A DNA stretch of 14,264 bases, from contig CALFEZ010000277.1 of the NCBI GenBank assembly GCA_937957895.1, positions 1-14,264 of the forward strand, given 5' to 3'. Each line of letters opens with the position of its first letter. Position 1 is the first letter of the stretch. Below, in pieces: positions 7,445-13,935 of this stretch. The position numbers and the translations under genes were made by a program. This DNA comes from an uncultured Erysipelotrichaceae bacterium (lineage in GTDB: Bacteria; Bacillota_I; Bacilli_A; Erysipelotrichales; Erysipelotrichaceae). The notes beneath the pieces were generated by a model. It had not been told where the DNA came from, made no database searches, and was given only the letters and a program-made list of their open reading frames with translations.

Positions 7445-8946
7445 GATCAACCAACAACAACCTCACTTCCATCAGTGTAAACAATCAACCTATCTCTAAC
7501 TTTAATCAAAATACTACAACTTACAATCTTGGATCGACTGATGCTTCTTCAATCAACGTTTCCGTGGTAAAAGCAGATGCAAAAGCATCGGTAAGAGGGG
7601 ACGGCAATCAATCGCTTTCATTTGGAAGTAATGCCATTCGTATAGTTGTAACAGCTGAAAATGGAAGTACGAAAACCTACACTCTCAATATCACGCGAAC
7701 TGATGATCGCTCATCCAACAACTTTTTGCGTAACATGACGCTCTCAACCGGATCATTGTCATTTGATAAAAACAGAATGGATTACACATTGATCGTAGAC
7801 CATGAAGTAACCGAGATGACGATCTCAGTCGAAAAAGAAGATGCCAAAGCCACTATTCGCGACAGCTCCATCACCAAACGATTGGATGTATATTCCAACA
7901 TGTTTGAGTTTGTCGTGGTAGCTGAAAACAATGCGAGAAGAACATACACCGTCAACGTCGTAAGAAGAGATTCCAGTGGGTATGCGGGATCTTTGAATAC
8001 CAATAACAGGCTTTCTTCACTTTCTGTTATGGATAATGAAATCGATTTTGACCCTGAACAATTGCAATATGAGTTGTTTGTTGATCACCCTGTCAGAGTT
8101 CTTGATGTGAATGCACAACTGCAAGATAACACTGCAACATTGATCATGCCCGAGACTTTTGATCTTGTGCTTGGTGAAAACACCTTTGTGATCACGGTGA
8201 TCGCCCAGGACGAAACAGTAAGAGAGTATACACTAAAAGTACATCGTGCTGTAAATCTACCACCATTGGTGATTGATCAACTTATCGTGCGACTTGATGA
8301 AATCGAAGCAGCCATTTTGAATCTGCGCCTTGAACGACACGAATCGTTGACGACAGAACATCTCGAGCAACTGAAATCCACAAACAAATCGATTGCCATC
8401 CATGTATTTGATGAAACAGACATGATCATCGGAACATGGAATATTAAGCAATCACAAATCGACTTGATCAATTCTTTCAACCAACATGTGACGATGCTTC
8501 GCAGAGTACCGAGTTCTTTAGCTTCCATGCTCAATTATGCCCAAGCCATCGTCTTGAATTTCTCTCATGAAGGTGTCTTTGACGAACCTTTGGATTTTAC
8601 CTTGAATCTTCAAGGGCGTTTCGATGCCAGTTATCTTATCAATGTTTACTATTACGATCAGCAAGCAAACAAGTTAGTATTGAAACACGAAGGGTTGACT
8701 ATCTTGGATGATCAAATAACATGGGAGATGGATCATGCATCGATCTATGTTATCAGCCCTGCTTCTTTTACACAATCCGATTTTAGACTAGGTTTCGACA
8801 ATAACGTTTTACTGATCGGATTGATCTTCATCACTTTGAGTTTGTTGGGGAATCTGCTATTATTGGTTAGAGTCAGAAAATTATCAAATAGACTGTTGTT
8901 GCGTCAAAAAACCTTCAAGCAAGATTCCCGTGAAGAAATCTTGTAA
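6988..8946 (+). CDS. Membrane-anchored surface protein with cohesin-like and three cadherin-like domains
   Basis: 652 residues. The start is supported by GGAG at 6978-6981, 6 nt before ATG, and it begins 3 nt after the previous stop. Residues 1-27 are a signal peptide ending in TSAS. Residues about 30-150 fit a cohesin: the order ISPGQSFSVTFAVNAGETIRGFTARILFD, then KSFLTIESV, then FLTISFKPTSAFTAGTNTNIELVEF matches the strand pattern of scaffoldin cohesins. Three cadherin-like beta-sandwich repeats follow (about 156-238, 242-328, 339-424), each starting with an N-N-x-L-x-x-x-S/T-type strand and ending in a Y-T-V/L-N/K-V/I-x-R strand. A further extracellular region (about 430-595) precedes a transmembrane helix (about 605-627) and a basic tail of about 25 residues. 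No LPXTG is present, so anchoring is by the helix. It should hold the dockerin-bearing glucosaminidase at the surface. The cohesin call is the least certain part, as I had no profile search. Confidence 0.8.
   Translation: MRIIRKIITLTVVSLTLVVSSINTSASTVSSSISGPNEISPGQSFSVTFAVNAGETIRGFTARILFDKSFLTIESVNKRINADFNTSTGAYTTSEVISGSRQFLTISFKPTSAFTAGTNTNIELVEFVAANDTATQRIQVSDKTHRVNAVAPRSTNNNLTSISVNNQPISNFNQNTTTYNLGSTDASSINVSVVKADAKASVRGDGNQSLSFGSNAIRIVVTAENGSTKTYTLNITRTDDRSSNNFLRNMTLSTGSLSFDKNRMDYTLIVDHEVTEMTISVEKEDAKATIRDSSITKRLDVYSNMFEFVVVAENNARRTYTVNVVRRDSSGYAGSLNTNNRLSSLSVMDNEIDFDPEQLQYELFVDHPVRVLDVNAQLQDNTATLIMPETFDLVLGENTFVITVIAQDETVREYTLKVHRAVNLPPLVIDQLIVRLDEIEAAILNLRLERHESLTTEHLEQLKSTNKSIAIHVFDETDMIIGTWNIKQSQIDLINSFNQHVTMLRRVPSSLASMLNYAQAIVLNFSHEGVFDEPLDFTLNLQGRFDASYLINVYYYDQQANKLVLKHEGLTILDDQITWEMDHASIYVISPASFTQSDFRLGFDNNVLLIGLIFITLSLLGNLLLLVRVRKLSNRLLLRQKTFKQDSREEIL
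7075..7437 (+). other. Cohesin-like domain of the surface anchor
   Basis: About 120 residues after the signal peptide with the cohesin strand order: V-x-G-P-x-x-ISPGQSFSVTF, GFTARILFDKSFLTIESV, then the ISFKPTSAFTAGTNTNIELVEFVAAN strand pair. Its position directly downstream of a dockerin gene strengthens the call. The DNA is much richer in A+T than the rest of the gene. Confidence 0.7.
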
Positions 8947-9001
8947 GTTTTAGCAACTGATGCAACTGCATAAACCTGACTGATCCAAGGGAGGGAATAC
9001 C

Positions 9002-11152
9002 ATGGACCCAATCCATGTCATTGCACATGCACTTAACATCAAACCTATCCAAGTCAAAAATACATTGGCACTGTTAGAAAGCAACAATACAGTGCCTTTT
9101 ATCGCTCGTTATCGAAAAGAGCAGACGCAAGGTCTTGATGAGGAAAAGATTTTTGAGATCCAAAAACAATACGATTACAGAGTCAATCTTATCAAACGCA
9201 AAGAAGATGTCATTCGATTGATCGATGAGCAAGGTTTGTTGAGTGAAGACCTAAAAAAGCAAATAGAAGCGTGTGAACGTCTTAGTGAAGTCGAAGAGAT
9301 TTATCTGCCTTTTAAACAAAAACGGCTTACAAAGGCTTCCATTGCCATATCAAAAGGTTTGGAACCTCTTAGTCAATGGATGCTTAGTCATGACACTTCG
9401 ATGACACTTGAAGCAAAAGCAGGAGAGTTCCTCAATGAAGAAGTCACAACGATCGGAGATGCGATCGATGGCGCTTGTGACATCATTGCCGAAAATTTCA
9501 GTCAAGAGCCATCATTTAAGAAACAATTGATGACATATATGAAGAAGTACGGAAAATTAAAAGCAACAAAACGAAAAAATGCAGATGATCCGCTGCAGTT
9601 GTATAAGATGTATTATGATTACATAAGTCCACTAGATAAGGTTGCACATCATCATGTTTTGGCGATCAATCGTGCTGAAAAACAGAAAGTTTTGACTGTG
9701 ACATTCGATTTTGATCTGCAGGAGTTTCTTTCGATGTACAGACATCCGGCTTTTGAGCATCCTCAAAAACAGATCAAAGAGCTGATCAGAAACAGCTTTG
9801 AAAACGGTGTTAAGAAGATGGCTTATCCATCCATCGTGAGAACGATCCGCTCTGACTTGACTGAAAAAGCATCTGATCATTCGATTGATCTGTTTGCTTC
9901 AAATATCGAATCGTTACTTTTGACTCCACCTATCAAAGATAAGAACGTCTTGGCGATCGATCCTGCATTTAGAACGGGATGCAAACTTGCTGTTGTCGAT
10001 CCTTTTGGAGATCTCAAAACGGTCGATACGATCTATCCCTTTGAACCACAGCATCGTATCGAAGCATCAAAGCAAACCATCAAACAACTGATCACCAACC
10101 ATAAGGTGGACATGATCGCCATTGGTAATGGCACGGCATCACGCGAAAGTGAGAAGTTGGTTGCTGAAGTATTAGCCGAGGAGGGATCATCGATCAAATA
10201 TGCGATCATTTCGGAAGCCGGAGCTTCGGTTTATTCTGCATCCCCATTAGCCAAGAAAGAGTTTCCATCACTTGATGTGTCATTACGATCTGCGATTTCG
10301 ATCGCTCGACGTTTGCAGGACCCGCTTGCTGAATTGATCAAAATCGATCCACAGTCGATCGGTGTCGGTCAGTATCAGCATGATCTTCCACCAAAGGCAT
10401 TGTCTGAAAAAGTTGCATTTGTGGTAGATAAAGTCGTCAATCGTGTGGGAGTCAATCTCAATACGGCCAGTGAGCAACTATTGGAACACGTTTCAGGCAT
10501 GAACAAAACCGCTATCAAAAACATCCTGACGACCAGACAGAAATCGGGACCATTTATCGATCGCAAACAATTGTTGGAGATCAAAGGCTTTGGTGAAAAA
10601 ATGTTCGAGCAAGCCGCTGGTTTTCTCAGGATCTTGGAAGGTCCGCAAATGCTGGATCGAACAGCCATCCACCCTGAGAGCTATGATGTTGTTTTTCGTC
10701 TTTTAAAAGAGCTTAAGATCACAGACATCGAAGCATCCGAAAGTAAAGCAAAACTTGAAAAAGTGGATGTGATCACAATGTCCGATCTGTTGAAAGTGGA
10801 TACTTACACATTGAATGATATCATTCAAGATCTTCTGAGTCCTGCAAGAGATTATCGTGAGCAGTTCGACCAGGTGCAACTACGAAGTGATGTACTGAGT
10901 ATCGATGATCTTCGCATGGGGATGATACTAGAAGGCAGGATATCCAATATCGTGGACTTTGGGATGTTTGTTGACATTGGACTAAAAAACGATGGATTTG
11001 TCCATCGTTCAAAGTGTCATATCAAACGGCATGTCCATCCCAAAGAAGTATATGCCATACAACAAAAAGTCATGGTTGAGATCATCGACATCGATATCCC
11101 CAGAAATCGTATCTCACTTCAGATCGTCAAAGATCAGAACAAACTTGTTTGA
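9002..11152 (+). CDS. tex: Tex family RNA-binding protein
   Basis: 716 residues, the usual Tex length. The N-terminal helical region carries the family motif NTVPFIARYRKEQTQGLDEE (residues 30-49). A YqgF/RNase H-like domain starts at VLAIDPAFRTGCK (D320) and includes IAIGNGTASRES and ISEAGASVYSASPLA, followed by VSLRSAISIARRLQDPLAELIKI. A helix-hairpin-helix region (about 480-550) contains NLNTASEQLL and IKGFGEKMFEQAAGFLRI. The C-terminal S1 domain (about 637-710) contains GRISNIVDFGMFVDIG. Tex proteins bind nucleic acid through S1 and affect transcription in the cytoplasm; the exact job is not settled. The Shine-Dalgarno AAGGGAGGG (8987-8995) is strong, 6 nt from ATG. No terminator or clear promoter lies in the 55-bp gap upstream, so it may be partly co-transcribed with the cohesin gene. 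Its 3' end overlaps the convergent SRAP gene by 19 nt. Confidence 0.96.
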   Translation: MDPIHVIAHALNIKPIQVKNTLALLESNNTVPFIARYRKEQTQGLDEEKIFEIQKQYDYRVNLIKRKEDVIRLIDEQGLLSEDLKKQIEACERLSEVEEIYLPFKQKRLTKASIAISKGLEPLSQWMLSHDTSMTLEAKAGEFLNEEVTTIGDAIDGACDIIAENFSQEPSFKKQLMTYMKKYGKLKATKRKNADDPLQLYKMYYDYISPLDKVAHHHVLAINRAEKQKVLTVTFDFDLQEFLSMYRHPAFEHPQKQIKELIRNSFENGVKKMAYPSIVRTIRSDLTEKASDHSIDLFASNIESLLLTPPIKDKNVLAIDPAFRTGCKLAVVDPFGDLKTVDTIYPFEPQHRIEASKQTIKQLITNHKVDMIAIGNGTASRESEKLVAEVLAEEGSSIKYAIISEAGASVYSASPLAKKEFPSLDVSLRSAISIARRLQDPLAELIKIDPQSIGVGQYQHDLPPKALSEKVAFVVDKVVNRVGVNLNTASEQLLEHVSGMNKTAIKNILTTRQKSGPFIDRKQLLEIKGFGEKMFEQAAGFLRILEGPQMLDRTAIHPESYDVVFRLLKELKITDIEASESKAKLEKVDVITMSDLLKVDTYTLNDIIQDLLSPARDYREQFDQVQLRSDVLSIDDLRMGMILEGRISNIVDFGMFVDIGLKNDGFVHRSKCHIKRHVHPKEVYAIQQKVMVEIIDIDIPRNRISLQIVKDQNKLV

Positions 11153-11691
11153 TGATGACTTGCGATCATATCCAGTGAAACAGAAGGATATGTGACCAGA
11201 GAAGGCGAAAGTTGATGGGTCAGATATTCCGTGATCTGGTCTTTGTGGATCAATACCGGTTGGCGATCATGGATCGTGTTTATCGGATGTGTGGCAGGTT
11301 GTGTTATGATTGCGAATCCTTGGTCATCATGCTGGATCAATGCGGCCATATATATAAGCGAGTGTTCTTTAGGGGTGATGATGTGGCGTATTTTGGATGC
11401 TCCCCATTCATAAAATCCGCTAGCAAGAACGATCGCTTTTTGATTGGCATAAGCATCCTTGAAAAACGTGGATGTCATCACAGTTTCGCTGCGTGCGTTG
11501 ATGATCTTTGATTTGCTGTCCCACTTGATGAATCCCCAGGGAAGCACTGCCGGTTTGACCTTGTCTTGATATATCAAGACGAGTGCCTGATCGGTTGGAT
11601 ATACTTCACCATTGGTGAATGAAAGCACATCATCGGTCATCCATGCTTTGAGATTTTCATCATCAATGTCTATAAAATATCTTCCGCACAT
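11134..11691 (-). CDS. SRAP/HMCES-YedK family abasic-site DNA-protein crosslinking protein
   Basis: 185 residues from the ATG at 11691, chosen because the family requires Met-Cys at the N-terminus: Met is removed and Cys2 attacks the abasic site. The longer open frame to 11790 would bury this Cys. Family residues are all present: C2 in MCGRYF, N65 in INARSET, E95 in SGFYEW, and H141 in IHDRQPV (usually IHDRMPV). These match C2, N75, E105 and H160 of E. coli YedK. The protein shields abasic sites in single-stranded DNA by a covalent thiazolidine link. GAGGG at 11705-11701 is a suitable ribosome site. The start lies 1 nt after the stop of the 83-residue gene, in the dinB operon, as expected for an SOS-associated gene. 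It is shorter than YedK (222) but complete in its motifs. It overlaps tex tail to tail. Confidence 0.93.
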   Translation of the reverse strand: MCGRYFIDIDDENLKAWMTDDVLSFTNGEVYPTDQALVLIYQDKVKPAVLPWGFIKWDSKSKIINARSETVMTSTFFKDAYANQKAIVLASGFYEWGASKIRHIITPKEHSLIYMAALIQHDDQGFAIITQPATHPINTIHDRQPVLIHKDQITEYLTHQLSPSLVTYPSVSLDMIASHHQTSLF

Positions 11692-11692
11692 G

Positions 11693-11944
11693 TCATGGGT
11701 CCCTCTTTTCGATAAACCAGCGGTTTTCTTCCAAATATAGGTAGCGCACATGCCCGCCGATGACGCATGTGTATCGCATTCCGTAGCCACCGGATTTCAA
11801 TGAGGCAGCAGGAATCTTCTGAGTGATTTTATCGATCGCATAGATGATGTTGTTTTTCCATACGACCTTTTGGGGTGTGATGTTTCCGTCTATATCATAA
11901 CAGGCAATGACAGAAACATACATCTTTTGATGCTTTGTGTTCAT
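11693..11944 (-). CDS. Conserved-looking 83-residue protein between dinB and the SRAP gene, unknown function
   Basis: A small protein with no signal peptide or membrane span. It begins with a strand pattern KMYVSVIACYDIDGNITPQKVVW, then IYAIDKI, then a compact C-terminal half (AASLKSGGYGMRYTCVIGG, YLYLEENRWFIE) rich in Gly, Tyr and Trp. I recall similar short unnamed proteins beside Y-family polymerase genes in Bacillota, but I cannot name a family and could not search. The start overlaps the dinB stop by ATGA, and its stop lies 1 nt from the SRAP start, so all three are translationally linked. Met8 (KMYVSV) is an alternative start. Context implies a role in the DNA-damage response; the Cys/Tyr/Trp-rich core suggests a small beta domain, possibly a polymerase or DNA accessory. 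That is inference. Confidence 0.75.
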   Translation of the reverse strand: MNTKHQKMYVSVIACYDIDGNITPQKVVWKNNIIYAIDKITQKIPAASLKSGGYGMRYTCVIGGHVRYLYLEENRWFIEKRDP

Positions 11945-13191
11945 TGTGGTTTAAAGAAACTGACCGGAAAGATGACATGATCACCTTTGGGATTGAAGTC
12001 GCTCAGAAGTGGTTTTGCCAACAAGGATGCCCGTATCACGGATGTAAACCCAAATCGGCGTCGGATCGCATCCATGGCCTGATCGATCTTCTGATCCTTG
12101 AGGCGTCGTTCAAACGGAACAAACAACGAAAGTTGCGTTGGATGACCGGTTGGCTGCAATTGATCGGCCTTGATGCCGATACTTCGGATAATCATCGGGA
12201 ATCGAATGTTTTGCTCAAACAGTTCCATGGCAACGTGCAATATCTCTTTGCTGATGTCCGTGGCCAGAGGAAGTACTTTTTGCCGCGTAAAACTCACAAG
12301 ATGGTCATCGCGGATCGACACACTCACGCACCGACAGGCAAATCCATGGGATTTCAGGCGTGATGCCACACTTTCGGCAAGTACGGTGGCAACGACGCGG
12401 ATGTCATCCATGTTGACCATGTCGATACGGGTAGTAACGCTGTTTCCAATCGATTTGACCAATGAAGCCGAAGAAGCCAGGGCGACGGAACTATATTCCT
12501 GACCGTTGGCAAAGTGCCAAAGCAGGGACCCCCATTTTCCAAAGTGACGGATCAAAAAATCTTGATCGCTGTTTGCAAGCTCACCGATGGTGTGGATGCC
12601 ATACCGATGAAGTTTTTTGGTGGTTGCTCTTCCCACATAAAGCAGGTCGCCAACTGGCAAAGGATATACGATATCATGGACATTTTCGCGAGTGATCTGG
12701 GTGATGCCATTTGGTTTTTTGTAGTCAGATCCCAGTTTGGCGAATACTTTGTTGTAGCTGATGCCGATCGATACGGTCAGTCCACATTCCTGAAAGATGT
12801 CATGAGCAATCGATTTGGCGATGGTCAACGGATCGGGATAAAGCAGCATGACGTCACTGACGTCAAGCCATGCTTCATCGATCCCAAAGGGTTCGATACG
12901 ATCGGTATAGCGTTGATAAATCTTGAATATCATTTGCGAAAATCGCAGATACAGGGAAAAACGGGCAGGAAGGATGACAAGATCGGGACATTTTTGCCGA
13001 GCTTGCCAAAGGGGTTCTCCGGTTTTGATCCCATATTTTTTGGCGTGGGGATTTTTGGCCAGGATGATGCCGTGACGACGTTCTTTATCACCGCCGACGG
13101 CCATTGGCACATGACGGTACTGGGGCTGAAACAATGCTTCGACCCCAGCATAGAAATGATTGATGTCGCAATGAAGAATGACGCGTTCCAT
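11941..13191 (-). CDS. dinB: Y-family DNA polymerase IV (DinB-like)
   Basis: 416 residues from the ATG at 13191. That start has GGAGG at 13201-13197, 5 nt upstream; the in-frame GTG at 13203 lies over this ribosome site and is rejected. The active site is intact: D9 in LHCDINHFYAGVE, and D105-E106 in PFGIDEAWLDV. Y14 is at the steric-gate position. Fingers motif SLYLRFSQ and the SIGISYNKVFAKLGSDYKKP stretch are typical of DinB. The little-finger region contains QLSLF (353-357), a good beta-clamp binding motif, placed about 60 residues before the end. The enzyme copies damaged templates with low fidelity. It is the first gene of a three-gene operon with the 83-residue protein and the SRAP protein. 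Its promoter has a perfect operator palindrome exactly between -35 and -10, so it is probably damage-induced under the divergent S24 repressor. Confidence 0.95.
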   Translation of the reverse strand: MERVILHCDINHFYAGVEALFQPQYRHVPMAVGGDKERRHGIILAKNPHAKKYGIKTGEPLWQARQKCPDLVILPARFSLYLRFSQMIFKIYQRYTDRIEPFGIDEAWLDVSDVMLLYPDPLTIAKSIAHDIFQECGLTVSIGISYNKVFAKLGSDYKKPNGITQITRENVHDIVYPLPVGDLLYVGRATTKKLHRYGIHTIGELANSDQDFLIRHFGKWGSLLWHFANGQEYSSVALASSASLVKSIGNSVTTRIDMVNMDDIRVVATVLAESVASRLKSHGFACRCVSVSIRDDHLVSFTRQKVLPLATDISKEILHVAMELFEQNIRFPMIIRSIGIKADQLQPTGHPTQLSLFVPFERRLKDQKIDQAMDAIRRRFGFTSVIRASLLAKPLLSDFNPKGDHVIFPVSFFKPQ

Positions 13192-13207
13192 GATTACCTC
13201 CACCTAT

Positions 13208-13236
13208 ATTTTACTTGAATCTAATTCAAGCATCAA
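13208..13236 (-). promoter_or_regulatory. dinB operon promoter with the operator as its spacer
   Basis: On the minus strand, TTGATG (13236-13231), then exactly 17 nt, then TAAAAT (13213-13208). The spacer is the complete palindrome at 13214-13230, so a bound repressor would block polymerase directly. The predicted start near 13201 gives a leader of about 10 nt, with the ribosome site at its very 5' end. Confidence 0.7.
13214..13230 (+). promoter_or_regulatory. Operator O1, CTTGAAT-N3-ATTCAAG
   Basis: A perfect 7-bp inverted repeat with centre CTA. It fills the spacer of the dinB promoter. The same half-sites recur at 13243-13259, with centres 29 bp apart. It is the likely binding site of the XRE/S24 repressor encoded next door. 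Confidence 0.8.
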
Positions 13237-13241
13237 GGAAT

Positions 13242-13260
13242 ACTTGAATAAAATTCAAGT
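13242..13260 (+). promoter_or_regulatory. Operator O2, ACTTGAAT-N3-ATTCAAGT
   Basis: A perfect 8-bp inverted repeat with centre AAA. Its left half contains the TTGAAT -35 box of the repressor gene, so the repressor probably controls its own synthesis. Confidence 0.8.
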
Positions 13261-13272
13261 TTGTTTTACAAT
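13244..13272 (+). promoter_or_regulatory. Promoter of the XRE/S24 repressor gene
   Basis: TTGAAT (13244-13249), a 17-nt spacer and TACAAT (13267-13272). The predicted start is about 13279, downstream of the candidate start codon at 13271, which supports ATG 13289 as the true start. The leader would be about 10 nt. Confidence 0.65.
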
Positions 13273-13288
13273 GAGTACGGAGACAAAC

Positions 13289-13885
13289 ATGAACCTGGGA
13301 CAACGATTGCGCATGTATCGCAAACAGCATGGATACAGTCAGCAACAGCTTGCGGAGCATCTTAACTACAAGTCTTTTACAACGATCCAGAAATGGGAAA
13401 CCGATGATGCCGCACCGCCGATCCAGGCACTTGAAAAACTGGCTAAATTGTATCGTTGCAACATCAATGATTTTTTTGTGAAGTCACCGATCAAAAAGAA
13501 GGTCCCGATCCTTGGTACCGTCATCGGTGGAGAGCCGATCGATGCCATCCAAGACTATCTTGGAGAGTATGAAGTGGAGCTGGATGACGATGATGACCGA
13601 TATTTCTACCTTAGAGTCGTGGGCGATTCGATGATCGATGCCCGGATCCATCCGGGAGATGATGTGTTTGTCCGCAGACAATCCATGGTAGACAACGGGG
13701 ATATCGCGATCGTTCTGATCGATCAGGAAGCTACCCTAAAACGTGTTTTCTTTGAAAACAACATACTGATTTTAAAACCGGAAAACTCAAAATATGAGCC
13801 AATCATGATCGATATCTCAGAGCTGGAACAAGACAAAGTCCAGATCCTGGGAAAAGTATTGCACAACCGCATCAACATCCGCTGA
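13289..13885 (+). CDS. LexA-like repressor: XRE-type HTH fused to S24 self-cleaving peptidase
   Basis: 198 residues from ATG 13289, which has GGAG (13279-13282) 6 nt upstream and is consistent with the mapped promoter. In-frame starts at 13178 and 13271 lie before or inside the promoter. Residues 1-63 are an XRE/Cro-type helix-turn-helix (GQRLRMYRKQHGYSQQQLAEHL, then TTIQKWETDDAAPP). The peptidase domain has catalytic Ser114 in VVGDSMIDARIHPGDDV and Lys151 in EATLKRVFF. The cleavage region reads GTVIGGEP, so the bond that is usually Ala-Gly is G80-G81. Such proteins bind operators as dimers and cut themselves when RecA filaments form after DNA damage. True Bacillus LexA has a different winged-helix N-terminus, so this is a functional analogue. 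Divergent dinB and the paired operators fit an SOS switch. A stress or prophage-derived regulator is the alternative. Confidence 0.9.
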   Translation: MNLGQRLRMYRKQHGYSQQQLAEHLNYKSFTTIQKWETDDAAPPIQALEKLAKLYRCNINDFFVKSPIKKKVPILGTVIGGEPIDAIQDYLGEYEVELDDDDDRYFYLRVVGDSMIDARIHPGDDVFVRRQSMVDNGDIAIVLIDQEATLKRVFFENNILILKPENSKYEPIMIDISELEQDKVQILGKVLHNRINIR

Positions 13886-13886
13886 T

Positions 13887-13915
13887 TTGAAACTAACGCC
13901 ATAATCAGTTACAAT
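13887..13915 (+). promoter_or_regulatory. Promoter of the MscS-type channel gene
   Basis: TTGAAA (13887-13892), a 17-nt spacer and TACAAT (13910-13915), starting just 1 nt after the repressor's stop codon. The predicted start near 13922 gives a leader of about 14 nt. No terminator is seen between the repressor and this gene. Confidence 0.65.
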
Positions 13916-13935
13916 AAGTGACAAGGTGGTAATAT

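Noticed and set aside
8607..8620. CTTGAA-TC-TTCAAG palindrome, considered as a third repressor operator
   Set aside because: The spacing between half-sites differs from the two promoter sites, and it is deep inside a coding region with no promoter.
11167..11192. Hairpin CATATCC / GGATATG 15 nt after the tex stop, considered as a terminator
   Set aside because: There is no T-run on either strand after it, and it lies inside the SRAP coding sequence, so chance pairing is as likely.
11692..11790. N-terminal extension of the SRAP protein to 11790
   Set aside because: It would bury the essential Met-Cys N-terminus and overlaps the 83-residue gene in another frame.
12923..12939. Near-match to the operator, CTTGAAT-N3-ATT then mismatched
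   Set aside because: Only one half-site is intact and it is within dinB coding sequence.
12514..13218. A 234-codon plus-strand open frame antisense to dinB
   Set aside because: The opposite strand encodes an intact Y-family polymerase with all catalytic motifs. The plus-strand product shows no recognisable domain and no ribosome site.
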